Shown here: piece after piece, positions 7,529-17,514 of the stretch
Position numbering within the stretch: position 1 is the stretch's first letter
How the letters are laid out: each line of letters begins with the position of its first letter
From: Desulfobacterales bacterium
GTDB lineage: Bacteria > Desulfobacterota > Desulfobacteria > Desulfobacterales > JAQWFD01
Length of the DNA: 64,000 nucleotides
Assembly: GCA_028704555.1 (NCBI GenBank)
Contig: JAQWFD010000015.1
Coordinates: forward strand, 1 to 64,000
Direction of reading: 5' to 3'
Made by a program: the position numbers and the translations under genes
The notes under the pieces: generated by a model
What the model was told of the DNA's origin: nothing
The model's input: only the letters and a program-made list of their open reading frames with translations
The model's database searches: none

Positions 7529-8896
7529 ATGAATGATTTAAAACCGTCAGAAATTGTAAAAGAACTGGATAAATATATTATCGGGCAGCACCGGGCAAAA
7601 CGTTCGGTGGCGATCGCATTGAGAAATCGATGGCGAAGACAGCAGGTGCCTGAAGATCTTCGGGATGAAATCGCGCCGAAGAATATCATATTGATCGGGC
7701 CGACTGGTGTCGGAAAGACGGAGATCGCCAGACGGTTGTCAAAACTTGCTGATTCTCCCTTCATTAAGGTCGAGGCGTCAAAATTTACCGAGGTAGGGTA
7801 TGTGGGCAGGGATGTGGAATCCATGGTCCGGGATATTCTCGATCTTACGGTAAATATGATCAAGTCCCGGGAACAGGAGGCGGTGCAGGAAAAAGCCTGG
7901 CAGATCGCCGAAGAACGGATGCTGGATCTGTTGCTCCCGGAGACGCCGGAGCGCCGGGCGCCCAAAAGTGAAGAATCTCCGGAAATGATCGAGGGGGGTG
8001 AAGCGGAAGCGTCATCAAAGACTCGTGAAAAACTCCGGAAAATGCTTTTCGACGGCAAGCTCGATGACCGTTATGTCGATTTGGATATTGCTGAGCGTTC
8101 GATGCCGATCGTGGAAATATTTTCCAATGTGGGCATGGAGGAGATGGGTATCAATTTCAAGGATATGTTTGGCAGTCTGCTCCCAAAGGGCTCCAAGAAA
8201 CGAAAAGTCAAGGTCTCTGAGGGGATGAAGATCCTGGCCCAGGAAGAAGCCCAGAGCCTCGTGGATATGGATAAGGTCGTGGCACAGTCCATTGAAAAAG
8301 TGGAACAGTCCGGTATTATTTTCCTGGATGAAATTGATAAAATTTCCGGTAATCAGGACGGCGGGCATGGCCCGGATGTGTCCAGGGAAGGGGTCCAGAG
8401 AGACCTGCTGCCGATTGTGGAAGGCTCTACGATTGCGACCAAATACGGCCCGGTTAAAACCGATCATATCCTTTTTATCGCTTCCGGGGCCTTTCATTCC
8501 AGCAAACCTTCGGATCTGATCCCGGAACTTCAGGGCCGGTTTCCCATTCGGGTGGAACTGGATTCACTCGGCCAGCAGGAGTTTGTCCGGATCCTGACCG
8601 AACCCAGAAACGCACTGGTTCTGCAATACATCGCCCTGATCAAAACCGAAGATGTGGATGTGGTGTTTGAAGATGAGGCAATCGCCTATATTGCCAGAAC
8701 GGCGGAAGAAGTAAATAATCTGACCGAAAATATCGGTGCCAGAAGGCTTCACACCATTATGGAATGTCTGCTGGAAGATATCCTGTTTGACTCGCCGGAT
8801 ATGAAAGGCCAGCGCCTCGTTATCGACAGAGCCTATGTCGACAGCAAACTTGCCGGAATAAAAGAAAATGAGGACTTGAGCCGATATATTCTGTAG
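7529..8896 (+). CDS. hslU: ATP-dependent protease ATPase subunit HslU (ClpY)
   Basis: This AAA+ unfoldase feeds substrates to HslV. It shows the Walker A motif GPTGVGKTE (residues 57-65), the pore motif GYVGRDVES, the I domain (about 110-245), Walker [11 protein letters not shown], and the sensor region near [21 protein letters not shown]. The C-terminal EDLSRYIL, which inserts between HslV subunits, is intact. Its 455 residues are normal. The ATG is preceded by a heptad array and no recognisable ribosome binding site, which is unusual for a gene whose product must match HslV in amount. Confidence 0.96.
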   Translation: MNDLKPSEIVKELDKYIIGQHRAKRSVAIALRNRWRRQQVPEDLRDEIAPKNIILIGPTGVGKTEIARRLSKLADSPFIKVEASKFTEVGYVGRDVESMVRDILDLTVNMIKSREQEAVQEKAWQIAEERMLDLLLPETPERRAPKSEESPEMIEGGEAEASSKTREKLRKMLFDGKLDDRYVDLDIAERSMPIVEIFSNVGMEEMGINFKDMFGSLLPKGSKKRKVKVSEGMKILAQEEAQSLVDMDKVVAQSIEKVEQSGIIFLDEIDKISGNQDGGHGPDVSREGVQRDLLPIVEGSTIATKYGPVKTDHILFIASGAFHSSKPSDLIPELQGRFPIRVELDSLGQQEFVRILTEPRNALVLQYIALIKTEDVDVVFEDEAIAYIARTAEEVNNLTENIGARRLHTIMECLLEDILFDSPDMKGQRLVIDRAYVDSKLAGIKENEDLSRYIL

Positions 8897-8943
8897 CCGG
8901 TGAACAAAAAATGAATAACAAGCAACCATCCACTGGAGATATC

Positions 8944-9822
8944 ATGGAGCAAAAAAATATAGCCGATATCCTCATTGAAGCACTTCCGAATATCCGCCGG
9001 CTTTCGGGCAGGACCATCGTCATCAAGTACGGGGGGCATGCCATGGTGGATCTGCAGTTGAAAGAAGATTTCGCGAAGGATATCACCCTGATGAAATATA
9101 TCGGGCTCAAGCCCGTGGTCGTCCATGGGGGGGGCCCTCAGATTAATTTGGTTCTGGAAAAGATGGGAATCCATTCCCGGTTTGTCCGGGGGATGCGGGT
9201 GACCGATGAACAGACCATGGACGTCGTTGAAATGGTGCTGGGCGGTAAGGTCAACAAGTCTATCGTGGGGCAGATCAACCAGGCCGGAGGAAAAGCCATC
9301 GGTCTGTGCGGCAAGGACGGAGGCCTGATCCTTGCAGAAAAACTCCATATTACGTTTCAGGAAGATGAAAGCAAGCCTCCCGAGATTGTCGACGCGGGCC
9401 TGGTCGGCCAGGTAGTCAAAATCAATACAGATATTATCCATACGCTGACCGGACATGATTTTATTCCGGTAATTGCGCCGGTCGGCGTCGGTGATTCAGG
9501 TGAGACTTATAATATCAATGCGGATCTTGTAGCAAGCGAAATTGCCATGGCACTTTCTGCCGGGCGCCTGATTTACCTGACGGATGTCGACGGGGTGTTG
9601 GATTCCTCCGGCGCTTTAATTTCCGCTATCGGCTCTGAAACCATCCATAAGATGGTTGAAGATAAAACGATTTCAGGCGGCATGATACCGAAGATCGAAT
9701 ACGCCCTGAAGGCTCTGAACAACGGGGTGGAAAAGGTTCATATTATCAACGGCACCCAGCGACATGCCTTGCTGCAGGAATTATTTACAGAAAAAGGTAT
9801 TGGAACGGAAGTAACAGTATGA
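8944..9822 (+). CDS. argB: N-acetylglutamate kinase
   Basis: It phosphorylates N-acetyl-L-glutamate in arginine synthesis. The amino-acid kinase fold is shown by VIKYGGHAM, VVVHGGGPQIN, the loop FVRGMRVTDEQT, GLCGKDGG and YLTDVDGVLD. The start at 8944 (MEQKNIADIL) has TGGAGA seven bases upstream and gives 292 residues. An in-frame ATG at 8911 would add 11 residues and has a poorer site. The stop overlaps the argD start by four bases (ATGA), so the two genes are coupled. Confidence 0.95.
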   Translation: MEQKNIADILIEALPNIRRLSGRTIVIKYGGHAMVDLQLKEDFAKDITLMKYIGLKPVVVHGGGPQINLVLEKMGIHSRFVRGMRVTDEQTMDVVEMVLGGKVNKSIVGQINQAGGKAIGLCGKDGGLILAEKLHITFQEDESKPPEIVDAGLVGQVVKINTDIIHTLTGHDFIPVIAPVGVGDSGETYNINADLVASEIAMALSAGRLIYLTDVDGVLDSSGALISAIGSETIHKMVEDKTISGGMIPKIEYALKALNNGVEKVHIINGTQRHALLQELFTEKGIGTEVTV

Positions 9823-10997
9823 AAAATGAAATGATTGAAAAAGCGGATCAGGTTATTGCATCAACATATTCAAGAATTCCTCTGGTGATTACTAAAGGAA
9901 AGGGCTGCACGCTCTGGGATTCGGAAGGCAGAGCTTACACGGATTTTTTCGCGGGGATTGCCGTCTGTAATCTGGGCCATTCACATCCCCGGATTGCGCA
10001 GATAATCTGTGCACAGGCGCAGACACTGCTGCATGTGTCAAACCTGTATTATACGATCCCTCAGATCGAGCTGGCCTCCTTTCTGGTTGACCACAGCTTT
10101 GCCGACAAGGTGTTTTTCTGCAACAGCGGCGCCGAAGCCAATGAGGCGGCCATCAAACTGGCCCGAAAATATTATTATGACAAGGGGGTAACCGGCCGTT
10201 ACCGGATTATTTCCATGGAGAAGTCCTTTCACGGACGCACCCTGGGAACATTATCCGCGACCGGGCAGGATAAGATCAAGATTGGGTTTGCGCCTGTACT
10301 GGAAGGCTTTGATTTTGTTCCATACAACGATATAGAGGCATTGCGGTCCAAGGTGGATGCTTCGGTGTGCGCCGTGATGATGGAACCGGTTCAGGGTGAA
10401 GGCGGGGTTCGCTGCCCGGATCACGAATATGTCAAGGCGGTTCGTCAGTTGTGTGATGAGACCGATACGTTGCTGGTTTTCGATGAGATTCAGACAGGGG
10501 TCGGGAGAACCGGAAAGCTGTTTGCGTATGAGCATTACGGCGTTGAACCCGATATCATGACCCTGGCCAAGGCCCTGGCCAACGGACTCCCGATGGGGGC
10601 CATGCTGGCCACGGATCGGGTCGCCCGGACGTTCGGGCCAGGTGCCCATGCGTCGACGTTCGGTGGAACGCCGATTGTGGCCTCAGCTGCCAGAGAAGTA
10701 TTCCGGATATTGGAAGAGGAACATATCCTGGATCATTGCCGTGAGACAGGCGCCTATTTCAAACAGCGTCTTCAGTGGCTTAAAGAGCGGCATGAATCTG
10801 TTGTTGCTGTCAGGGGGCTTGGATTGCTGCTGGGAATGGAGCTGAACATGGAAGGCGCGCCAGTGGTCAATGCCTGTCGTGAAAAAGGGCTTCTGGTCAA
10901 TTGCGTCCAGGGCAATGTCCTGAGGTTTGCCCCTCCGCTGATCATTAAAAAAGAGGATATCGATGTGCTGATTGCTGCGCTTGATGAGCTGCTTTGA
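9819..10997 (+). CDS. argD: Acetylornithine aminotransferase
   Basis: A class III PLP aminotransferase that converts N-acetylglutamate semialdehyde to N-acetylornithine. It may also act as succinyl-DAP aminotransferase in lysine synthesis. Seen: CNSGAEANEAAIKLAR, the FHGRTLGTLSATGQ loop, VFDEIQTGVGRTG with the cofactor-binding Asp, and the PLP lysine K251 in TLAKALANG. Its 392 residues are typical. It overlaps argB by four bases. Downstream, argF would be expected in related genomes but is absent. Confidence 0.95.
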   Translation: MKNEMIEKADQVIASTYSRIPLVITKGKGCTLWDSEGRAYTDFFAGIAVCNLGHSHPRIAQIICAQAQTLLHVSNLYYTIPQIELASFLVDHSFADKVFFCNSGAEANEAAIKLARKYYYDKGVTGRYRIISMEKSFHGRTLGTLSATGQDKIKIGFAPVLEGFDFVPYNDIEALRSKVDASVCAVMMEPVQGEGGVRCPDHEYVKAVRQLCDETDTLLVFDEIQTGVGRTGKLFAYEHYGVEPDIMTLAKALANGLPMGAMLATDRVARTFGPGAHASTFGGTPIVASAAREVFRILEEEHILDHCRETGAYFKQRLQWLKERHESVVAVRGLGLLLGMELNMEGAPVVNACREKGLLVNCVQGNVLRFAPPLIIKKEDIDVLIAALDELL

Positions 10998-11359
10998 AAA
11001 AATGACGGCCGATGGCTGATGGATATAGGCCGGAGGACTGCGTGCTGAGGCCCGGGAGCGCAAGGCGCAGGCACAAACAGGGGCCTGCTTTTGTCAACAG
11101 CTGATATAAGGAGGTGACGTAAAAAAATATTCGGGGCATTTTCCTTTGTTGGAGGACGGAGGGAATGATCCTTTTTATAAAAGGGGATATGGGAAGGAGA
11201 CCTGCCGTTGGTATATCAACGGATATTCCCATAGTCCAAAAAGACAGTGACGGGTTCATGAACCGGTGGCGCTTGAAGATGTATTCACTGGAGCTCTTCG
11301 CACACGTGAGGCGGCCTCTGAGGCTGCGTTAGTTGTTTATGAACTTTTGGAGAGGAGAT
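10998..11359. other. Gap between argD and argG, no argF
   Basis: No gene is supported here. The sequence is mixed, with short low-complexity runs and no remnant of an ornithine carbamoyltransferase motif (SxRT, HPxQ) that I could read in the listed frames. In many Desulfobacterota argF sits between argD and argG, so it has been lost from this site or never lay here. Confidence 0.55.
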
Positions 11360-11414
11360 AATTTTGACGATACAGCATGCGTCGTCAAAATTAAGCACCC
11401 GTTCGTTTGGGTGC
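11360..11414 (+). promoter_or_regulatory. Two adjacent hairpins before argG
   Basis: Hairpin 1: AATTTTGACGA (11360-11370) and TCGTCAAAATT (11382-11392), a perfect 11-bp stem with an 11-nt loop. Hairpin 2: GCACCC (11395-11400) and GGGTGC (11409-11414). Neither is followed by a T-run, so they are not ordinary terminators. They end about 30 bp before the argG ribosome binding site. They could be an operator or an RNA leader structure. Confidence 0.5.
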
Positions 11415-11454
11415 CGGGTTGAGCTTTGACAGGAAAAATTCGAGGAGACGGGAA

Positions 11455-12675
11455 TTGTCTGAATACATCAACAAGGTTGTGCTGGCTTATTCAGGAGGGC
11501 TGGATACATCCGTTATTTTAAAATGGTTGATCGAAACGTATCAATGTGAAGTTATTACATTTTCTGCCGATATCGGTCAGGAAGAAGAGCTAAACGGTCT
11601 GGAGGAAAAAGCCATAAAGACTGGCGCATCAAAGGTCTACATTGATGATTTGAGTGAAACATTTGTCAAGGATTACGTGTTCCCGGTGTTCAGAGCAAAT
11701 GCCATATATGAGGGGCAATATCTGCTGGGAACCTCTCTGGCACGGCCGTTGATTGTCAAACGCCAGATTGAAATCGCTCAGATTGAAGGTGCCGATGCAG
11801 TCAGTCATGGTGCCACCGGAAAAGGCAATGATCAGGTTCGGTTTGAGCTGGGGTACCTGGCGTTGAATCCTTATATCAAAATTGTTGCCCCCTGGCGGGA
11901 ATGGGACTTTACGTCCCGGACGTCGCTGATGGCATTTGCTGAAAAACACGGGATCGAGGTGCCCACAACACCGAAAAAACCATACAGCTGTGACCGGAAT
12001 ATGCTCCATTGCAGTTATGAAGGGGGGATTCTCGAAGACCCGTGGAACCAGCCTCCGGAAGATATGTATGAGACGACGGTATCGCCGGAAAATGCCCCTG
12101 ATCAGCCTGAAATCATCGAAATTACATTCCTGCAGGGAGATCCGGTCGCGGTCAATGGGCAACCGCTGACTCCGGCACGTCTGCTCAAGACATTAAATAC
12201 GTTTGCGGGCCGTAACGGAATTGGCAGAATCGATATCGTTGAGAACCGTTTTGTGGGGATGAAATCCAGAGGTGTCTATGAAACGCCGGGGGGGACGATT
12301 CTGCGGACCGCGCATATGGCCATGGAATCCATCACCATGGATCGGGAAGTCATGCATGTCAGAGATTCTTTGATTACGAAATATTCCGATTTGATTTATA
12401 ATGGATTCTGGTTCTCTCCGGAGAGGGAATTGTTGCAGACCATGGTCAATGCAACCCAGAAAAATGTGTCAGGGGTTGTTAAATTAAAGCTTTACAAGGG
12501 CAATTGCATGGTCCTTGGGAGAAAATCCGACCACTCTCTTTACAGTGAGGAGTTTGCCACATTTGAAGATGATACCGTATTCAGCCATAAAGATGCGGAC
12601 GGCTTTATTCGACTCAATTCGCTGCGCCTCAGAATTGAGCAGCTGATCGCTGACCGCCCGGGGACCAAGGACTGA
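11455..12675 (+). CDS. argG: Argininosuccinate synthase
   Basis: It joins citrulline and aspartate with ATP. The PP-loop [10 protein letters not shown] is near residues 10-19. [13 protein letters not shown] and [14 protein letters not shown] are diagnostic. The most likely start is TTG at 11455, with GAGGAG seven bases upstream, giving 406 residues beginning MSEYINKVV. An upstream in-frame TTG at 11407 would add 16 residues and overlap the hairpins. The stop codon lies inside a heptad array. Confidence 0.95.
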   Translation: MSEYINKVVLAYSGGLDTSVILKWLIETYQCEVITFSADIGQEEELNGLEEKAIKTGASKVYIDDLSETFVKDYVFPVFRANAIYEGQYLLGTSLARPLIVKRQIEIAQIEGADAVSHGATGKGNDQVRFELGYLALNPYIKIVAPWREWDFTSRTSLMAFAEKHGIEVPTTPKKPYSCDRNMLHCSYEGGILEDPWNQPPEDMYETTVSPENAPDQPEIIEITFLQGDPVAVNGQPLTPARLLKTLNTFAGRNGIGRIDIVENRFVGMKSRGVYETPGGTILRTAHMAMESITMDREVMHVRDSLITKYSDLIYNGFWFSPERELLQTMVNATQKNVSGVVKLKLYKGNCMVLGRKSDHSLYSEEFATFEDDTVFSHKDADGFIRLNSLRLRIEQLIADRPGTKD

Positions 12676-12703
12676 GGTAAAAGGACTGAGTGCTGAGGTA
12701 AGG
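12669..12703. repeat. Heptad array across the argG stop
   Basis: ggactga, ggtaaaa, ggactga, gtgctga and ggtaagg. The argG TGA (12673-12675) is the end of the first unit. Confidence 0.85.
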
Positions 12704-12806
12704 GCCGCTTACCCCTTAACTGGCAACCGATCAGCTGCCGGTGGAACGGTTGTCAGCGTTGATTTGAAATAAGGGTCTTGCTGAGGCCCAGAAAATGAGG
12801 TTACTT

Positions 12807-14234
12807 ATGTCGAATAAACCCTGGGGCGGTAGATTTTCTGAAAAGACAGCAAAAATTGTAGAAGCGTTTTCATCCTCCATTGATATTGATAAAAGACTGT
12901 ATGCCCATGATATTGACGGGAGTGTGGCACACTGCCGCATGCTGGCGAAGCAGGGTATTATTACCGAAGCTGAATCCTCCACGCTGGTTGAGGGACTGGG
13001 GGGTATCAAAAGAGAAATTGAACGGGGGGAATTTCAGACTGACGACAGCCTTGAAGATATCCATATGCACATAGAAGCGCGCCTGCTTCGGGCAGTGGGC
13101 AAGGTCGCCCGGAAACTGCATACCGCAAGAAGCCGTAATGACCAGGTCGCGCTGGATGAGCGGATGTATTTAAGGCAGGAGAGTGGAAAGATTATCGGTC
13201 TGCTGCATACGCTTCGATCTGAAATCGTGAAACTGGCCAGAACCCATATGGGAGTTGTGATGCCGGGCTACACCCATCTTCAGCGGGCCCAGCCGGTTTT
13301 GTTTTCTCACCATATGCTGGCCTATTATGAGATGTTTTCAAGGGATACACGCCGGTTTAACGATGCCCTGGTGCGCATCAACGTTATGCCGCTCGGCAGC
13401 GCGGCGCTGGCCGGGACCACCTATCCCATCGACCGGCATTATACGGCGCAGTTACTCGATTTTCCGGAAGTATCGGCCAACAGTATCGATTCGGTTTCCG
13501 ACAGAGACTTTATTATTGAGTTCATGGCTGCCGCCAGTCTGTGTATGGTTCATTTCAGCCGGTTTTCTGAAGAATTGATCCTGTGGTCATCATCCGAATT
13601 TGGTTTTATTGAACTTTCGGATGCGTTTACCACCGGCAGCAGCATCATGCCGCAGAAAAAAAATCCGGATGTCCCGGAACTGGTGCGAGGGAAAACCGGA
13701 CTGGTATTCGGAAACCTGATGGCAATGCTTACGGTGATGAAATCACTTCCTCTGGCGTATAACCGGGATATGCAGGAAGATAAAAAACCGTTGTTTGATA
13801 CGGTGGATACATTAAAAGCATGTATCGAAGTATATGAAAATATGCTTCCGACGATCAAGGTCAACAAACAGGTGATGCAACAGGCCACAGAAACCGGATT
13901 TATCAATGCCACCGATCTGGCCGACTATCTGGTCACCCGGGGGATGCCTTTCCGGGAAGCCCACGGCTGTTCCGGGAAGGCTGTCGGTTACGCGATTTCT
14001 CAACACAAAGAACTTCAAAACCTTTCACTGAATGAACTCAAAGCCATATCGCCTTTGTTTGAAGAGGAAGTTTTTGATATCTTAACCCTCCGGCAGATGA
14101 TCGACCGGCGAAAATCTTTCGGCGGAACAGCCTCCGAAAATGTATTGGCTGCCATGCAAACAGCTGAAAACGATCTGAAGAAAGAAGAAATTCAAAGCGG
14201 AAGGGAAAAGGGCAAACCCCTGATGGCCCGATAA
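12807..14234 (+). CDS. argH: Argininosuccinate lyase
   Basis: It cleaves argininosuccinate to arginine and fumarate, the last arginine step. The fumarase/aspartase signature is SSIMPQKKNPDVPE. HTARSRNDQVALD and MPGYTHLQRAQPV are also typical. The start at 12807 (MSNKPWGGRF) is the family's usual beginning and has ATGAGGT upstream; the ATG at 12795 is less likely. It has 475 residues, slightly over the usual 460. A lipoprotein gene follows after five bases. Confidence 0.95.
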   Translation: MSNKPWGGRFSEKTAKIVEAFSSSIDIDKRLYAHDIDGSVAHCRMLAKQGIITEAESSTLVEGLGGIKREIERGEFQTDDSLEDIHMHIEARLLRAVGKVARKLHTARSRNDQVALDERMYLRQESGKIIGLLHTLRSEIVKLARTHMGVVMPGYTHLQRAQPVLFSHHMLAYYEMFSRDTRRFNDALVRINVMPLGSAALAGTTYPIDRHYTAQLLDFPEVSANSIDSVSDRDFIIEFMAAASLCMVHFSRFSEELILWSSSEFGFIELSDAFTTGSSIMPQKKNPDVPELVRGKTGLVFGNLMAMLTVMKSLPLAYNRDMQEDKKPLFDTVDTLKACIEVYENMLPTIKVNKQVMQQATETGFINATDLADYLVTRGMPFREAHGCSGKAVGYAISQHKELQNLSLNELKAISPLFEEEVFDILTLRQMIDRRKSFGGTASENVLAAMQTAENDLKKEEIQSGREKGKPLMAR

Positions 14235-14239
14235 ACGCT

Positions 14240-14698
14240 ATGAACCCAACAAACCCCTTTAAAACAGCGGTTTTTATCCTGCTGGCAGTCAGTGCGGTGT
14301 TCCTGGTATCATGTGGTAAAAAAGGACTTCCCGTCATGCCTGGCCTCGACCCTCCCCCGGGGGTGACCGATTTAAGCTATTCTATCGATCAGGACATGTT
14401 GAAGCTGGAATGGACGGTTCCGGAGCAGTTCCACAGCGCAAAAGGCAGCTGGACCGGGTTTGTCGTATACAGATCCCGGGTGTCACTTTCCGGTGAGGTG
14501 TGTCAGGGTTGCCCGGTAATGTTCAAACCGGTGGCGGATTTACCGATCGGGACCGGAAAACCGGATAAACGTTTCGCAGGCAAAATGGTCTATTCGGAAG
14601 TGCTTGAAAAATTCTGCCAATATGTGTACAAGGTTTCACCCCGGTCAGACGGGAACGCGTCAGGCGCTGACTCCAATTATGTGGAATTTAAATATTGA
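14240..14698 (+). CDS. Small lipoprotein, LptM-like start
   Basis: A hydrophobic N-terminus ends in a lipobox (LVSC), followed directly by GKKGLPVMP. This resembles the CG(Q/K)KGPL start of LptM (YifL), which in enterobacteria also sits in the dapF/lysA neighbourhood. The rest (about residues 35-152) has LEWTVPEQ...GFVVYRS, suggesting one fibronectin-III-like domain, with a Cys pair CQGC. LptM itself is much shorter, so this is a lipoprotein with an added domain and an unknown job. It lies five bases after argH. Confidence 0.8.
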   Translation: MNPTNPFKTAVFILLAVSAVFLVSCGKKGLPVMPGLDPPPGVTDLSYSIDQDMLKLEWTVPEQFHSAKGSWTGFVVYRSRVSLSGEVCQGCPVMFKPVADLPIGTGKPDKRFAGKMVYSEVLEKFCQYVYKVSPRSDGNASGADSNYVEFKY

Positions 14699-14721
14699 CG
14701 GCAGAAGAAAAAAATAATGAT

Positions 14722-14777
14722 AACCCATAACCCACGGCTGAAGACTCACGACTCATGACTGACGACTGACGACTCAC
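14722..14777. repeat. Heptad array of 8 units before lysA
   Basis: aacccat, aacccac, ggctgaa, gactcac, gactcat, gactgac, gactgac and gactcac, all in phase. Confidence 0.88.
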
Positions 14778-14798
14778 CACTGTATATCAGGATGACGA

Positions 14799-16052
14799 AT
14801 GCATCATTTTACCTATCGAAATCGGCAATTGTATTGTGAAGATATCGCTATCAGGGACCTGGCTGAAAAGGTGGGAACGCCATTTTATCTGTATAGCCAT
14901 GCGACGCTGAAACGGCATTTTGAAACCTTTGACAAGGCCTTCAAGGGCATTGACCGTCTGGTTTGTTTTTCGGCAAAGGCGAATACCAATCTGGCGGTAT
15001 TATCCCTTTTCAGGGGACTTGGAAGCGGTTTGGATATCGTGTCTGGCGGAGAACTTTTCAGAGGCCTGAAGGCCGGGTTCCGTCCGGATCATATCGTTTA
15101 TTCCGGTGTGGGCAAGCGCGTTGATGAGATTGATTATGCCCTGGAAACCGGCATATTGATGTTTAACGTAGAATCCCTTGAGGAGCTGTCGCTTATCAAT
15201 CAGAGGGCCGGCCTTCTGGGCAGAAAAGCGCCGATTGCCATCCGGGTCAATCCCGATGTGGATCCTAAAACGCATCCGTATATTTCAACGGGTCTGAAAA
15301 AAAACAAGTTCGGCATTGACATCAAAACGTCCGTCGAAGGCTATAAGCTGGCTGCACAGATGGAACATATCGAAGTGGTCGGTATCGACTGTCACATTGG
15401 CTCTCAGATTATCGATCCTGAACCGTTTAAGGATGCCCTCAACAGTATTAAAATCCTGATGGATGCGCTTAAAGCATCAGGGATCAGCATTAAATATCTG
15501 GACATGGGGGGCGGCCTGGGAATTGTTTACGATGATGAACATCCGCTGGCTCCGGGGGATTATGCCAGCCCCTTTGTGAACGTGCTGAAAGATGTGCCGG
15601 TCAAGCTTATCCTTGAGCCGGGCAGAGTCATTGTCGGAAATGCCGGAATACTGGTAACCCGGGTGCTGTACCGGAAAACCGGCGAGTCCAGGGATTTTGT
15701 TGTGGTAGATGCCGGAATGAATGATTTGTTGCGCCCGGCCATATACAAAGCCTATCATGGCATTCAGCCGGTTGAAAAGACCGAACGCGTCGAGATTAAA
15801 GCGGATGTGGTCGGACCCATCTGTGAATCCGCTGATTTTCTGGCTCAGGACCGACGGATGACAGATGTGGCAAAAGGAGACCTGCTTGCGGTCATGAGTG
15901 CCGGGGCGTACGGGTTTACCATGGCATCGAATTACTGCTCCCGGCTTAAAGTGGCTGAGGTGATGGTCAAGGGCAGTGAATATCAGATTGTAAAGGCCCG
16001 GCAGAATTATGAGGACCTGATTGCCGGTGAGTCTGTGCCGGCGTTTATCTAA
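14799..16052 (+). CDS. lysA: Diaminopimelate decarboxylase
   Basis: A PLP enzyme of fold type III that makes lysine from meso-diaminopimelate. The PLP lysine is K60 in CFSAKANTN. HIGSQI, MGGGLGIVY, EPGR and the substrate Cys motif CESADFLAQDR follow in order. Its 417 residues are normal. It is followed by a heptad array and then dapF, which makes its substrate. Confidence 0.96.
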   Translation: MHHFTYRNRQLYCEDIAIRDLAEKVGTPFYLYSHATLKRHFETFDKAFKGIDRLVCFSAKANTNLAVLSLFRGLGSGLDIVSGGELFRGLKAGFRPDHIVYSGVGKRVDEIDYALETGILMFNVESLEELSLINQRAGLLGRKAPIAIRVNPDVDPKTHPYISTGLKKNKFGIDIKTSVEGYKLAAQMEHIEVVGIDCHIGSQIIDPEPFKDALNSIKILMDALKASGISIKYLDMGGGLGIVYDDEHPLAPGDYASPFVNVLKDVPVKLILEPGRVIVGNAGILVTRVLYRKTGESRDFVVVDAGMNDLLRPAIYKAYHGIQPVEKTERVEIKADVVGPICESADFLAQDRRMTDVAKGDLLAVMSAGAYGFTMASNYCSRLKVAEVMVKGSEYQIVKARQNYEDLIAGESVPAFI

Positions 16053-16076
16053 AAATAGAGATCAGAGAACTGAAAC

Positions 16077-16111
16077 GACTCACGACTCACGACTGATAAC
16101 AGATAACAGAA
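16077..16111. repeat. Heptad array between lysA and dapF
   Basis: gactcac, gactcac, gactgat, aacagat and aacagaa, then a one-base phase slip and another acagata. Two heptad types (gactcac and aacagat) are joined in one array. Confidence 0.82.
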
Positions 16112-16126
16112 ACAGATAACGGGCAA

Positions 16127-16954
16127 ATGGAAAATATCACGTTTTACAAAATGAGTGGAAGCGGCAATGATTTTATTATTATTGATAACCGCGATCGGGT
16201 TGTCGATGAAACCTGCCTGACCGAGGTTATATCCAAAATTTGCCGCCGGAAGATGTCCATCGGCGCTGACGGATTCATCCTTATCGAAAGGTCCGATGCC
16301 GTTGCTTTTAAATGGCGGTTTTTTAATTCCGACGGGAGCATCGCTGAGATGTGCGGAAATGGGGCACGATGTGCCGCACGTTTTGCCTGGTTAAACGGTA
16401 TCGCCGGAAAGGACATGTCGTTTGAAACCGATGCCGGAATTATTTCCGCCCGGGTCACCGATGGTCGGGTTAAGATCCGGATGACCGATCCGGTGGATCT
16501 GAAGACCGATTATTCCGTTGAATTAAAAAGCGGACCTGTGACGCTGGGCAGTGCCAATACCGGGGTCCCGCACGCCGTGATTCCCGTTGATGATCTTGAT
16601 GCTGTCCAGGTAGTTCAGCGGGGCAGTGAAATTCGATATCACCAGGACTATGCCCCGGCGGGAACCAATGTAAATTTTGTCTGTCCGCGGGGAGATAACA
16701 CTATTGGAATCCGGACGTACGAGCGGGGCGTGGAGGATGAAACGCTGGCCTGTGGCACAGGTTCTGTTGCCGCAGCGCTCATTATGGCATCCCGCGGCGT
16801 GATGATCTCGCCAATCGATGTCATCACCCGGAGCGGTGCCACGCTTACCGTTTATTTCAAGAAACATGACGGCAGATTTTCTGATGTTTACCTTGAAGGA
16901 GATGCCCGGCTGATATACACAGCGCAACTCTGCAAAGATGCATGGAATTACTGA
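16127..16954 (+). CDS. dapF: Diaminopimelate epimerase
   Basis: It interconverts LL- and meso-diaminopimelate using two cysteines as acid and base. Both are present: C76 in MCGNGARC and C209 in LACGTGSVAA. The N-terminal YKMSGSGNDFI is typical. Its 275 residues are normal. The stop (16952-16954) overlaps the 5' end of the folK frame. Confidence 0.96.
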   Translation: MENITFYKMSGSGNDFIIIDNRDRVVDETCLTEVISKICRRKMSIGADGFILIERSDAVAFKWRFFNSDGSIAEMCGNGARCAARFAWLNGIAGKDMSFETDAGIISARVTDGRVKIRMTDPVDLKTDYSVELKSGPVTLGSANTGVPHAVIPVDDLDAVQVVQRGSEIRYHQDYAPAGTNVNFVCPRGDNTIGIRTYERGVEDETLACGTGSVAAALIMASRGVMISPIDVITRSGATLTVYFKKHDGRFSDVYLEGDARLIYTAQLCKDAWNY

Positions 16955-16971
16955 TGAGGAGTAGCGATGCG

Positions 16972-17514
16972 ATGTCTGTTACATCTCAAACGTCAGGAAT
17001 GAACTTTTTTGGAGATTCCCACACCGCGTATATCAGCATTGGATCAAATAGCGGAAACAAAGTTCAAAACTGCCGATACGGAATCGATAAACTGATTCAG
17101 TCCGGGTGCAATGTGCTGCTTGCACAGTCTTCGTTTTATTTGACAGAACCGGTGGATTATGCGGATCAGGAGTGGTTTTCAAATGTCGTTATCAAGATTG
17201 AAACAGCGCTGGATCCTTTCCGGCTGTTAAAACGCCTTAAAGATATTGAGCGTGATGCCGGGCGCAGGGTAGCGGCTATCCGATTCGGGCCCAGAATACT
17301 GGATATGGATATTATCTTGTTTGAGGATATGGTCATCAACACTTCCGATCTGGTAGTTCCTCATCCCAGAATGCACAAAAGGCGCTTTGTTTTGCAGCCT
17401 GTTTGTGATATAGACCCCAGTGTCATACATCCGGTATTTAACGCAGATGCAAAATATCTGCTGGATCAGCTGGATCACACCAGGCAGAGGATTATTGAGT
17501 ATCCATGCGGTTAA
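16972..17514 (+). CDS. folK: 2-amino-4-hydroxy-6-hydroxymethyldihydropteridine diphosphokinase
   Basis: HPPK adds pyrophosphate to the pterin in folate synthesis. Seen: YISIGSN, FYLTEPVDYADQEWFSN, the ERDAGR region and the metal/ATP signature RFGPRILDMDIILF, followed by VPHPRMHKRRFVLQP. Three in-frame ATGs exist (16942, 16954, 16972). GAGGAG at 16956-16961 best serves 16972, with 10-nt spacing. The earlier starts would overlap dapF. The 3' end overlaps the next gene by ten bases. Confidence 0.92.
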   Translation: MSVTSQTSGMNFFGDSHTAYISIGSNSGNKVQNCRYGIDKLIQSGCNVLLAQSSFYLTEPVDYADQEWFSNVVIKIETALDPFRLLKRLKDIERDAGRRVAAIRFGPRILDMDIILFEDMVINTSDLVVPHPRMHKRRFVLQPVCDIDPSVIHPVFNADAKYLLDQLDHTRQRIIEYPCG

